Origin: Apostichopus japonicus
Lineage: Eukaryota; Echinodermata; Holothuroidea; Aspidochirotida; Stichopodidae
Length of the DNA: 64,000 nucleotides
Reading direction: 5' to 3'
Assembly: GCF_037975245.1 (NCBI RefSeq)
Contig: NC_092574.1
Span: forward strand, 18,572,713 to 18,636,712
In this document: positions 45,401 through 56,325 of the stretch, in pieces
Position numbering within the stretch: the first letter of the stretch is position 1
Layout: each line of letters starts with the position of its first letter
The notes under the pieces: model-generated
Seen by the model: only the letters and a program-made list of their open reading frames with translations
Told to the model about the DNA's origin: nothing
Database searches by the model: none
Translations under genes and position numbers: made by a program

Positions 45401-46915
45401 TGATTATGATAATAGTTGATATATATAGAAGTATCATCAGATAAAGACCTACCGATGTTGGTCTGATGGGATACTGAACAAGAGATAGAACATTGTCAAA
45501 GGAGAGAGTCATAGGTCGAGGAGGGGAACATGTCTTGTGAGGATTATCGCAACATCTCACATTCGTGAGGTCCAAGGTCTGCTGACAGAAAATAAATGAG
45601 TGAGTGGGGGAGAGAGTGAGTGAGGGAATGAATGAATGAATGAATGGTTGGATGAATGAATGAATGATTGGATGAATGGATGGATGAATAAATTAATGAA
45701 TGGATGGATGGATGGATCAATGATTGGATGTATGTATGTATATATGAATGAAATAAATGAATGGATAGATAGATAGATTAATGAATGGATAGAATGCGGA
45801 ACTCATGGATGGGTTGGTGGATGAACAAATGAACAAACGAAACTAAACAGATGAAAAATCAATGAATGATCAATATCAAATCTATAAATAGAAGAACAGA
45901 CGAAACAGCGAACGAACGAATAAGTTCAAGAATTAAACGAAGTTAGAAACTCATTAAAAAAGTAGTTGGTTTTGCCCAACTCTGGCGATTTGTCCCCACA
46001 TGGCACCCTCTCCCATTGCAATCCACCCAATGCCTACAGAAAGACGTGTTACCATTGATCGTTTTGAGAATTACCGTTGTTCCCATCCTCTCCCAATTAA
46101 CCATATTACCATCCTCCCCCAGGGCGACCCACGCACACGTACACACAAACACACACGCACACAGACAAACATCTTCATGCTATAAAGACAAAAAAAATCG
46201 TTTTTGTAAAAAGTGTTGATCAATTAAAGATTTGGATGTTAGATCAGGTAACTACCGGACTTGAATGTGGCAAAAACTGAGAACGTCCGGAAACAACCAA
46301 ACACTAGCTGTAAACAACTACATGACAATAAAAGAGACTCAAGATCTAGCTACGCCCCTCCCCTCCCTCCCCCTCCCTCCCCCTCCCTCTCATACCCCTC
46401 CCACACACACACCGTCATTCCGCTGCCACAGCTACGTGCCCGGTTGTACCCAGGCGTCTAACCTACACTCAAACATAAAACATCAGTTACAAGGCACCAT
46501 TAAGTAATGTCATTGACAAGTGCATGACATGTTCGCCGAGATGGGACCTCTCCTCACCTCTTTCTGATCACTTGGCACCTACCCCCCCCCCCCCTCCAAT
46601 ACACAAAGTGGGAGGATCGCATTTTGCTTTCTCCGAGATAAGACCTTGTTTCAATCTCCAGGCCGTCTGCCAAATACATACAGATTCACATTTCCTTGGT
46701 GGATGGAAACTGGCTACGAAAAGTTACCAAGTTACTCTCACCTTGTGGAGGTTACTGGTTGCGTTCAAAGATGGTTTCAACTCGAGACGAATCCAAACCT
46801 TATCCAGAGTGACACGTAAGCACACGTCAGGGACAGTTATGGTAGCAGAACCTCGCGGTCCCACCACCAATAACAGGAGGAGGATCCCTCCAAGGATGGA
46901 GGAGAAGCGAATCAT
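39500..46915 (-). CDS. uncharacterised 11-exon type-I membrane protein
   Basis: Minus-strand exons 46915-46742, 45581-45453, 44885-44833, 44381-44237, 43496-43424, 43316-43210, 42780-42589, 42453-41727, 41539-41405, 40878-40557 and 40013-39500 keep phase at all ten junctions and encode about 856 residues. Residues 1-24 form a signal peptide (RFSSILGGILLLLLVVG). The ectodomain starts with a Cys-containing, strand-like part (VRCCDNPHKTCSPP; N-glycosylation sites NAT, NQS, NQS, NRT). A long, mostly helical region of about 220 residues leads into a membrane helix near residues 520-547 (GFITIVSLLLFVKL). The tail of about 300 residues is Ser/Asp/Glu-rich. The fifth exon (donor GTAACA) and the tenth (weak acceptor) are least certain. 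I do not recognise the family. It is receptor- or adhesion-like in layout. Confidence 0.65.
43656..44122 (-). repeat. tRNA-derived SINE between two ~68-bp direct repeats
   Basis: Minus strand from about 44030 reads GGTGCTGTGGCCGAGTGGAT with a good A box (TGGCCGAGTGG, 44021-44011) and a B-box-like GGGTTCGATAA (43960-43950). It resembles a Leu/Ser-type tRNA head. An unrelated body follows to an (ATT)n tail near 43745-43732. On both sides is the sequence gtataca(a/g)(g/c)atttaca...aatattttacacagat preceded by a poly-G run (43660-43728 and 44056-44122). The SINE is in an intron of the gene at 39500-46915. As a tRNA it is not intact. Confidence 0.7.
45595..45850 (+). repeat. degenerate (GAAT)n/(GGAT)n microsatellite
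   Basis: Mixed tetranucleotide repeats gaat, ggat, gtat and gata run for about 250 bases in an intron of the minus-strand membrane-protein gene. The mixture of motifs implies an old, interrupted microsatellite. Confidence 0.85.
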
Positions 46916-47175
46916 TTAAGGAATTTATCCAATAGAAGTAAGCTTGAGTAGCGTAGATTGCAATACGATGCGTATTAATGCTGAACTAGTCAACGAATAA
47001 TATGTACGGTGGTTGATGTGTAACTGAGGAATAACGTTTTCATGTATAACGTGTTTCGTCACACAGCCCAAGTAACCAATCAAAATGCATCTTTTACAAT
47101 CATGCGTGAATACGCGTTACATATTTTGTGTAAGTTGCTAAGTTACAAGGACCAATATATGACGCAGAAAGCTTC

Positions 47176-47480
47176 GTGTGCCACGTTAATATAAGACATT
47201 TCGGTGTTTACAGTAGCATCCCGCGGTATACTGCGCAACTTTCACTGACCGTACGGTACACGATGGCATGCGATGTAATAACCGATGCTTGCCTTTATGA
47301 TATTTACATTAACATGTTGAACGAGCGCGGAGCGCGCGAAAAATGTTGGTTATATTTTGCGGGCAAGTCGTTACAGCCCCCAAATCAAATTGGGCTCCTA
47401 CGCCTATGAATGCAAACATATACAGTTTGGAGGCCTTTCATCCTGGAACGCCATTTTCATGCCCACTGATATGATGTGAT
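47176..47480 (+). repeat. dispersed repeat, inverted copy of 7490-7735
   Basis: Matches the minus strand at 7490-7735 over most of its length, including gatgcttgcctttatgatat-like and cctttcatcctggaacgcca segments. An insertion ending cctacgcctatgaa (47372-47410) splits the match. The 77-codon ORF shares MACDVITDACLYDI with its partner. Confidence 0.6.
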
Positions 47481-47945
47481 ATCTGCTGTTAAGTTGCTTT
47501 ACAAATTCGAATAATTGAAATGAGACTGAAATAAATAACTTTTATCTGTTTATTGTGCAATGCCCCACATTCGTTTCATTTCGAAAGACGCACAGTTTTA
47601 AGTTCGTTACACACTGAAGGCTTCGATTCTCTATCTGCCTTCAGTCTAGGGAAGATCTTGAGATTTTCATCCCTAGATATTGCTAGATATCCCTACAGTA
47701 CAGTGTCTTGGGATTTCTTGGGATTTTCGGGGCCTGATCTTGGGAAATTGCAAAATCGGGAGTGGCCACACTCCATGTAGGGCAGTGCACGACCTCTATA
47801 GACGTCACTAATACACAACCCGATCACTTGTTGCCGATGAAGTGTTGTGTTGCCGGATTTTGTCAAGGTCTCGGTACTACGGGAAGCGATTAGAGGGGTG
47901 GGGCGTAGGGTTGTGAGGCGCGCGTTTTCATGCAGATGGGAAGAA

Positions 47946-48011
47946 AAGTAGTAGTAGTAGTAGTAGTAGAAGTATTAGTAGTAGTTGTAGTAGTAGTAGT
48001 AGTTGTAGTAC

Positions 48012-48057
<46 letters not shown>

Positions 48058-48060
48058 AAG

Positions 48061-48135
<75 letters not shown>

Positions 48136-48143
48136 AAGTAGGA
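47946..48143 (+). repeat. (GTA)n trinucleotide microsatellite
   Basis: Roughly 65 AGT/GTA units with a few interruptions. ORFs of poly-Ser/Val on the plus strand and poly-Leu on the minus strand are artefacts of the repeat. Confidence 0.95.
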
Positions 48144-48252
48144 CTTCCTGTTTAGAGTAGTACACCTCCTGTTTATGTAGTAGCACCTCCTGTTTAGGAA
48201 AGTAGCACCTCGAGTTTAGGGTAGTAGCACCTCCTGTTTAGGATAGCAAGTC
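48144..48252 (+). repeat. ~23-bp tandem repeat
   Basis: About five copies of agtagcacctcctgtttagg with small changes follow directly on the microsatellite, the first as aggacttcctgtttagag. No coding meaning is apparent. Confidence 0.75.
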
Positions 48253-49155
48253 CACCTCAGTTCCTTTTGGCGTTCCATAGTTATAGAGGTGTACATAAGT
48301 CAGAGCCGTATATAAGAATATACGGTCAGGCTCTGACATAAATCATTTCGATTCCACTATAGAAACCCAGTTCAATTTCTATGAATATGAAAGGTATGGC
48401 GCTATACTTGTTTCATCACATAGATAAATCATAAAATGATTAACCTGCGTATTTCGCGTTCAATCGAAATAAATTTGAAAACATTGGTGAAGGGGAGTTC
48501 TCGTTTGTTGTTTGCTTCCTCTCAGAATTTTCTTCGTCGATATTATATGATCTGAAAAGCTCACTTCATAATGGGACCTACCAACGATGGAGAGTCATGT
48601 GACGCACTCCTACACGCTACTAACATAAGATTTAACCCTCTTGTCAGTTCGAATGAATAAACGTTCCGTAGACAGTAGAAATCCACTATAACAGGCATTT
48701 ATCATTTATATTATTTAATGAGATCAGGACATAAGTTATAGTAGAATACAAGTTCAGGAAGTCTAAGAGTTCAGTGCTACAAGGGAGCGCTTCATTGGCT
48801 TTCCGTGTGGTACGTGTTTTTGCAAGTCTCCTAATTGACATCATCGGTCTAGATTTATATATTCACCGATGATTTTCTCCGATTCCTCACTACCGCGGGA
48901 ATACAGAAACGCACAATGCGTTGCATACATGTGTAAACCTGCTTGTGTGATGTTGTTGAGTTCCGACTGCGTTACATAAACTGGCCTAGCTATTTTCACA
49001 TACTACAGTTTACTAGTACTACACAGTTCAACATTAGCGTGTTTCATCTCGATCACGGAGCACCGATTCATAACATCTATGCACTCGAAATTCCAAACCG
49101 AAGGCATCTGTTGTAAGCAAATTGTGGTATAAAGTTTTTACAGAAAGGATTGTAG

Positions 49156-52100
49156 ATGATGGCCTTTGAAGTCAAGCCTCAGTGCAAATATGGCGCAAAT
49201 TGCTACCGAAAGAATCCAGACCACTTGGAAAAGTTTTCACATCACGATTCACTGAAAAGACCAAACATGATTGAGGTAGGACTTGTGAGGTCTACAGTTA
49301 ACGTAGGCAAGGCCTACCTGAACTAAGGTTACTGTCGTCTTTGTTTAGCCTAACTTCCAGGCAGGTTTTAATTACAATTGTACACAGGCCTAGTGATATC
49401 ACTACAGCTTATCCACAGAGAGTCAGGGCTTCAACCAGCACATAACTTCGGTAATTCTATTTCTAGCCATGGAGACTGTACGATGGCAAGTCACTTCCTT
49501 GAAGTTGAATCATGCAATTTCAGACTGGCACAACTAATGAGTAGGCCTAGCCATTATGTAGTATATAATACCTAAGCCTAGATGGTATGGATACCAGATA
49601 AAGTAGTACTGGAACTAATGATTATGCAAGTTATAATTTTGGTAAAATGAAGGGTGCTAAGATGCAGAATTGTGCTACATAGTTTGCAACTTTTAAAACA
49701 ACATTGAAGAATTGCTGACAGTTTAGGTTGTACCCCACATATATAAATGTACTGTACACTAGGATTGTTTGTAATATTCTCTCTGCCAGTGGGGGCAGGG
49801 GACAGAGGAGGAGGGAACTGAGCTCCCCACCTGATTTTAATTTGGGAGACAAAAACAAATATATACAAAAACAAATCATAGTGCATACATACTAAGTTAC
49901 ATCTCTTGCTGGAATAGTAGAGAATAGGATTAGCATCAGCACCGGTGTATACACAGCTTTTGGCACTAATGTGAAGCTACTAGGTGTTTACTTGGATGAA
50001 ACCCTCAATCTCAAACATCATATTTCCATGAAAGCTCGTGCATCAGCCCTCGCCGTGGTTAATCTGAAGAAGATCCGGAAATATTTGGACAAGTCGACAT
50101 GTCTCAAAATTGCAAATACCATGATTTTCTTTCATATGGACTATTGCAATGGTCTTTTTATCAACCTTCCGGCCTCCACACTTCATCCCCTACAAAGGAT
50201 CCAAAATTACACGGCTAAAATTATTCTCGGCAGATCAAAATATGATAGTGCCTCCGCAGCATTGAAGGAGCTGCACATCCTCCCCGTCAATGTCCGTGCC
50301 GGGTACAAGATCCTCCTCCTCCTAAGTGTATACATAATTCAGCACCAGCTTATCTGTCCGAGTTGCTGGAAATTAAGACACCTGGTCGTTCAACACGCTC
50401 GTCAAAGGGCATTCTTCTCAAGGTTCCTTTCACACGCGGAAAATGTTTCACAGGCCGCTCTTTCAGCGTCACTGGCCCTAGACTTTGGAACGCTCTCCCC
50501 GTCGACACAATTCGAAGACCATCAGAACTTTTAAAGCTGCTTTAAAGACTCATTTATTTAAGAAATCATTTTTATAATTGTTTTGTTGTTCAGCGCCATT
50601 GAGTGTTTTTACAGTAATGTGCGCTTTACCAAACGTTACCACCTTAACCTTAACCTTAGTAGTAATGTACATCATATCTGACTATCAAACTGGCACTGGC
50701 ATGTTGCACGTATTTTTCTCCCTCTCAGGAAGATGAAGAGAATGATGAATTAAACCCTTCTACAAAGAAGTCAAGACTTGAGAATGAATTCACCTTGGAT
50801 GATTTCCCAGATGAATCCCCTTTACTGGAACTCTCTGTTGAAGAGGGTAAATATTCACATTGGTTAACTCCAGTCCTGTAACCAGACTCCAGGGAGAAGG
50901 AAAGGGCTTAAAACCACAACCTTTCCCTTCCCACCCCCTCTCAAGTGAAGTTGATAAATTGGCACCATTCACATTTTGTGTGCCACAGTTTTGAGGTTTA
51001 TGATGTTTATTTTTTTATGTAAAACATACTGAAGAAAGCCAAGGTTTACATACAAAAGGGGGGGGGGAAGCAGAAATCATTGCATTCGTCTAACAAATGT
51101 GTCCATGTTTTCATAGTGTAGTACAACAGGATACCAGATAAGTTCCATACTGTAAAGTATTACGGGTACTGTGTTCTATTGTAGACTGCAGAGCTCTGAG
51201 CACTACTTCCAAGCTGTATGTCACGTTTAAAACAAATGTTAATCAGTGAGACTTGATATAGAGTTGGCAGCTATTTACAGATTACAATATGTTTATCTTC
51301 TCTCTAGAAGATTACTTACAAATGTTTCATCAGGAGGACAAAGATGAAGATCCCTCAACCCCCGAAGGCCTGGACATGAGAGAAGAATTAAAGCTCAAAT
51401 TTAAAGTAGAGATGCCCCAAGATCTGTTTGACTTTTGGGAATTTTGCTGCAACTTGAACACGATGGATCCAACACGTAAGTATTTGAAGTGCCAAAAGTA
51501 ATGTACTGTGCATTCCCTGTGCAGGTTTTACTTTTAAGCTTTCATGGGATTGCATTTTCAAAGCAATCTTGGAAGGGTAACTACACGTGCTTCTTTACAT
51601 TGCGTGTGAGTGACATGTTCTGAGATTTCAATGCATATATGCTCAGAGAAACTTGTCTATACTTGGTCAGTATCAGCTTTAGCCAATGCTCCATCCGACC
51701 ATCCACCATTCAGAACAAAAGTAAAAAAGGAAATGGAATCCTGTAAGTTCATCAGCTTCAAAAGCTGAGGCCACTACTTTTCATGTAAGCAATGCTCTAT
51801 ATTCTGGTCCACAGATTACACAACCAGGAAACAAAACTTGGATTTCCTTGCTATTTCTGGCCTTTATGTGTTTGATGATATTTGACCTATTCTAAATGAA
51901 TGAATATGGGAGGTTATTGAGTAAAAAATGGCTAACATCCTGAATAATATGAACCCAGATGTGGGGTTGTTGGAATCATTTTCATTTGTCTCCAAATGTA
52001 GACAGTGCACCATTTGCAATGCAGTGTCTTGCTCTACTGCCGTGCACACATGTATGTCAATCACCATTTCCCTTATGTTTTTGTAATTTCACAGAGGCGC

Positions 52101-54801
52101 TGGTACCAACACTCGGTTTGCAATTGGTTGGCCCTTATGATGTCATCAGTGGAAAATTCAGAAAGCATAAAGGGAAGAACAAACCGTGCTATGTGCTTCA
52201 TTGGAGGTATTTTTATGATCCACCTGAATTTCAGACGGTGATGATGAAATCAGATAGCACACTGCATCACCTTGGTTACTACAGGTGAGACTTCAGGCCC
52301 TCACCCTATTGGTGGAGTGACATTTTCACCCTATGTCTGTGTGCCCTAAGTAATAAGCCCTTGGGTTTGCTGATCGAGAATCCCAGGTCAAGCATATCTA
52401 GTCGTATGTCTTTTCTTGGGAGGTCATCTTTGTTGACTGTTTTGACATGGTCAGCCCTGATTTGTGTATGCCTTTGCTTTTCAATTGATTACTTCAATAA
52501 TCGATGCAGTGCTTAACGGATGCAGCTGTGATTTCGTTTCAGAGATGACCCCAAAGAATTGCCAGCCTTTGTCGGAGTGAATTATGCAAATATGAACGGA
52601 GTTATCAGACAGCAAGGAGATAATCTTTTTGCTGCCGTTAAGTAAGTATCCTTTCCTCATTTATAAAGTTAGGTATTCAGGACTTTCAAGACCAAGTGAT
52701 TGCTTTAAGAAGTGTGAGAGGCAGTTAAGCAATCTTTTCGTCTTCTTTTCTCTCTGTCTCGCTCCCTCTCTCTCTCTTTTGATGATGATTTGTCAGTTTC
52801 TGGAATTTTTTCAATACCCATGGGGTGTTGCTCCAGATAGGATTTCTAAGAATTGTGCTGAAACATTCTCTTTTTCTGTTCTAAGACATAAAAATCGATT
52901 AGTGAGAAGTGGAAGATTCCAATTGCTTCTGAACTTTTTACTGGCCGGACATTCTTTATGTTTTGTCTTAATCACACAGAGAGCGCAAACTGAAAATTTA
53001 AAAAAATTGAACTTCATCTGTCGTTGTTTGAGAAGCTTCAACAAAGCGAGCTTCAGGATTGTTGCTATGGGATTTAAGAAGCAGGGTAGAGGTCATAGGT
53101 TGGAAACTTACTTTTAAGCAATTGTCTGAAATTTAAATCAACCTTCAGGAATGATTAACCCGGTTTGCCATTTCTCCTGCTGGAATTATAATCATGGTAT
53201 CTATTTGGAGGCTTCTGTATGGGTCATGTGACGTACCGACTCTCTACATTATTCTTGCAGATTACACATCAACAAATTGCTGCGATCGATCAAGGATGCG
53301 GACGCCATTGTCGAGATTCAGAGAGTTGACCATGCCCTAACCGAGTGGGCACAGGTTCTGGGTTATGCCCTTACCGCGGAGTCCCCCAAATTGAAGGAAA
53401 GGAACAAGAGGGTCGTGACTAAAAGTTTTCATGGAGCTGGCCTGGTTGTGCCCGTTCATGGTGACGTTGGATACAGGGAACTTCCTGAATCAGACGGTGA
53501 GTAGAAACAATTGGAATGTGCAATATAATATGTGATGGTAATGATGGGGGGTTGGGGGTTGGGGGGGGACACGCAGGGTGTGTAGGGGAAAGAGCTAAGG
53601 TATAAATGATTTCCCTTATTCTGTAGTACATCTATTGACTTATATGCGCAGAGAAAAGAAACGTTTTAATACAGAGTTGAGCTTGCCAAAACAAAAGCAA
53701 ACTCAAATATTGTATTAATAAACAAAACCAAGATCTGCCAGTTTTCACTATTTCTAAAATATTGAGCGGAACATCGTGAAATTAAAATATTTAAAGCGTA
53801 CCAATATCCAAGTAGACCCTTACACATCTGTCACTGTTTCATATAAATTCAGTGAAAAGTCTTTTTATGTAGCTGAAATTGCCTTGTTAATAGCCATTTG
53901 AAATTTTCCACAAAATTTTGCATTTTGAATGTTGAGTGCACTGTATAAGCTAGTATATGGTTTATATGCAATATTAATTAGGCACTCAGCAGCATAGCCA
54001 GAAATATGGATGTAAGGGCAGGGGGTGAGGGTGGGGGAGAGGTACAGCAATTTGAGAACATTATTTGAGCGGTCACAGAATGCAGATAATGTAAGCTAAC
54101 CTGCCATGTCGGCAAATGTTTGGTGGTTTTCATCATTTCCAGAGCAAACATCAGCTTCAGATGTGCAGAATTTGGGAGGTAAATAAATTATACAGTCAGT
54201 AGAAGTCAACTGTTTTAGTTCATAGCAAATCTCATTTGAGGGCACCAAACATTTACCCCCTTTTGGAGCGGGGACCATCTCTAAACCCTTTTAAAATCTG
54301 ATATCGCTTTTTTAGATCCTGGATACAATCTAGTGTAGTTCACCAATTGCAACCTATCTGCCTTTATATTTAATGAAAAGTATTTCATTTTTAATAAAAA
54401 ATAAAGAATGGTAGAAAGTAACTTATTTCCTTTCTGACTTAACCCTAATAGCTAATTTGAAGAAGATATTTAAGAAGATTGCGGAAGCCAAGACGGACGA
54501 GGAGAGAACCGCCTACTTCGAACCCCTGCAGGAAATAATGACGTACGTTCAGTTCGCAAATGATGAGTGTGACTATGGGGAGGGCTACGAGCTGGGGATC
54601 GACATGTTTTCGTACGGCGACCCCATTTTTCACAAGGCAATCACGAATGTGCTCCCGCTGGCCTATCATCTCCTGGATCGATCGGAATTTGCCGAAATAT
54701 TGGAACTTCACCTCAGTGATAGGAGGCACACAGACTTGAGTCAACTAGTGCTAGTTGAGAAAAGTGAGGAAACCGAGGAAAACAGTCCAGGGTTGCTTTA
54801 A
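49156..54801 (+). CDS. HPF1: histone PARylation factor 1 with N-terminal PBZ zinc finger
   Basis: Seven coding exons: 49156-49275, 50729-50846, 51308-51475, 52095-52284, 52543-52641, 53261-53496 and 54452-54801. All are in phase and give 426 residues. The start is the first ATG after an in-frame TAG. Residues 10-29 form a C2H2 PBZ (poly-ADP-ribose-binding) finger, CKYGANCYRKNPDH...H. An acidic linker follows, then the HPF1 fold (LQLVGPYDV, LHWRYFYDPPEFQT, TKSFHGAGLVVPV, GYRELPE). The active-site pair lies in NDECDYG, D348-E349, corresponding to Asp283-Glu284 of human HPF1. HPF1 completes the PARP1/2 active site and directs ADP-ribosylation to serine at DNA breaks. Vertebrate HPF1 is about 346 residues and lacks the finger. 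AATAAA overlaps the stop codon (54800-54805); another is at 55289-55294. Intron 1 holds a LINE fragment. Confidence 0.95.
49930..50668 (+). pseudogene. 5'-truncated CR1/L2-like LINE, reverse transcriptase C-terminal part
   Basis: A frame from about 49930 reads VKLLGVYLDETLNLKHHIS, KIRKYLD, HMDYCNGLF, LQRIQNYTAKIIL and LKELHILPV, the post-catalytic part of a non-LTR reverse transcriptase. It shifts frame near 50340 to KGILLKVPFTRGKCF and SFSVTGPRLWNALP. The end is a short (CCTTAA)n tail at 50645-50660, as in CR1/L2-type elements. It lies in HPF1 intron 1 in the same orientation as the gene. It is dead: truncated, frameshifted and without catalytic core or endonuclease. Confidence 0.85.
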
Positions 54802-55741
54802 TAAAGACCTGGGCACTTCTTGTGAACTTGTGGAGAAAACTACATTGTAGAGAGTGCATTAAAAGTTAGAAATCAGAGTGGATTGGGAAAGAATTGAGGG
54901 TGGGGGAAAGGACACGAGGGTGAGGGGGGGAGGTACATGTGAGTTGCAACAAGTGCGAATCACAACATCTTGTAATGTCGGCATTGCACATATCAGAAGT
55001 GTTTGAGTTCTTAGCTCTGGTTGGCCTTAAAAGAAATTTCATAGAAAGAGCTTTGCTGCAATCTAGCAGTAACTCAGACATTTTGATGATTGTGTCTTGG
55101 CATTCAATTGTATGACATGTCTCCCTTGTTTTCCTTTTTCTTTGTCTGTCAGTTTAAGCCCTCTTTTTTTTCTCTTTTTTTTTTATAAACCATGGAGATA
55201 CTTTTGTTGGAAATACCTCATGTAAAATGATTATCTTCATCCTCCCAATTAAGAGGGTGGACGTCATAAACTACCATTTTATGAGAAGAATAAAATGTTT
55301 ATGTTAGATATGTTATCAAACAAGTTGAAAGCTAGCTAATTTTGTAATGATCTAACCTATGATGTCATTATACTATATTTTGTACATTTTGTTTAGTACA
55401 GTCTGATAACAGTTGCTCCCCCCAAAAAGCAAATGATACATGTTTACTAAAAAGTAGATTTGTATGTATGAACATTTGGTGTTGGTATTGCATGTAACAT
55501 TTATTATTTTCATAATTAATTTTTAACCCTTCTCAGAAGTTAACCCATCATTTTTCACGCCTGCATGAACGTCAAGAACAAACCTTGTGAAAACTCAGAA
55601 CAAGGTTGATTTTTTATGATCTATTATCATCCAGCTATTGTATCATTTATGCTTTGTTATAAATCTTACTAGATCCTCTTAAATAACTTGTCCTTTTACT
55701 CAGAGGGCATCCATGATCCATTGTAGAAGATATTTAATGAG

Positions 55742-56325
55742 TACAACTGCATCAGTGTAGAAGTACAATTCCTGTTAGTATGAGTAGGAATACAATTGCC
55801 GCCGGTATGAGTATGAATGCAATTCCCATTGATATGAGTTCGAATACAATTCCCGTTGGTATGAGTACGAATAGAAATACAATCCCTGTTGGTATGAACA
55901 GGATTCCAATTGGTATGAGTAGGAATACAATTCCTTCTGGAATGAGTACAAATACAAGTCCTGTTGGTATGATTACAAATGCAATTGCCGTTGGTATGAG
56001 TAGGAATACAATTCATGTATACAATTCCCCTTGGTATGAGTTCGAATACAATTCCCCCTGGAATGAGTACGAATACTATTCCTGTTGGTATGAGTACGAA
56101 TAGAATTACGAATAGAAAACAATTCCTGTTGGTATGAACAGGATTCCCCCTGGTATGAGTAGGAATACAATTCCCGTTGGTATGAGTACCAATAGAAATA
56201 CGAATAAAAATACAATTCCTGTTGGTATGAACAGGATTCCAATTGGTATGAGTAGGAATACAATTCCCACTGGTATGATTAGGTATACAGTTCCGGCTGG
56301 TATGAGTAGGAATACAATGACAAGG
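55742..56325 (+). repeat. 27-bp minisatellite
   Basis: About 20 units of consensus GTATGAGTAGGAATACAATT + CCTGTTG, with point changes and a few 12-18 bp indels. Since 27 is a multiple of three, ORFs stay open on both strands (GMSRNTIPV-type repeats forward, NCIPTHTNG-type reverse, up to 242 codons). They lack start context and conservation beyond the DNA repeat. The array lies about 0.45 kb beyond the distal HPF1 poly(A) signal. Confidence 0.9.

Larger units (their letters stand above)
46916..49155. other. intergenic interval between divergent genes, with repeats
   Basis: This is the shared upstream region of the minus-strand membrane-protein gene and the plus-strand HPF1. It contains the dispersed repeat at 47176-47480, a (GTA)n microsatellite, a 23-bp tandem repeat and an imperfect palindrome near 48300-48341 (gtcagagcc ... 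ggctctgac). The last kilobase before HPF1 is non-repetitive and presumably holds its promoter, but I see no clear TATA box. Confidence 0.5.

Noticed and set aside
39500-46915. HAP2/GCS1 gamete fusogen or IL-17 receptor as identity of the membrane protein
   Set aside because: HAP2 cysteine pattern and fusion-loop region are not seen. VFIIYAHD after the membrane helix resembles the start of a SEFIR domain, but the rest of that domain does not follow.
47890-48186. Poly-leucine ORF (minus) and poly-Ser/Val ORF (plus)
   Set aside because: Direct translation of the (GTA)n microsatellite.
52629-53117. 162-codon plus-strand ORF between HPF1 exons 5 and 6
   Set aside because: Lies in an intron, begins in the donor region and shows no family similarity; splicing to 53261 is supported by strong HPF1 homology.
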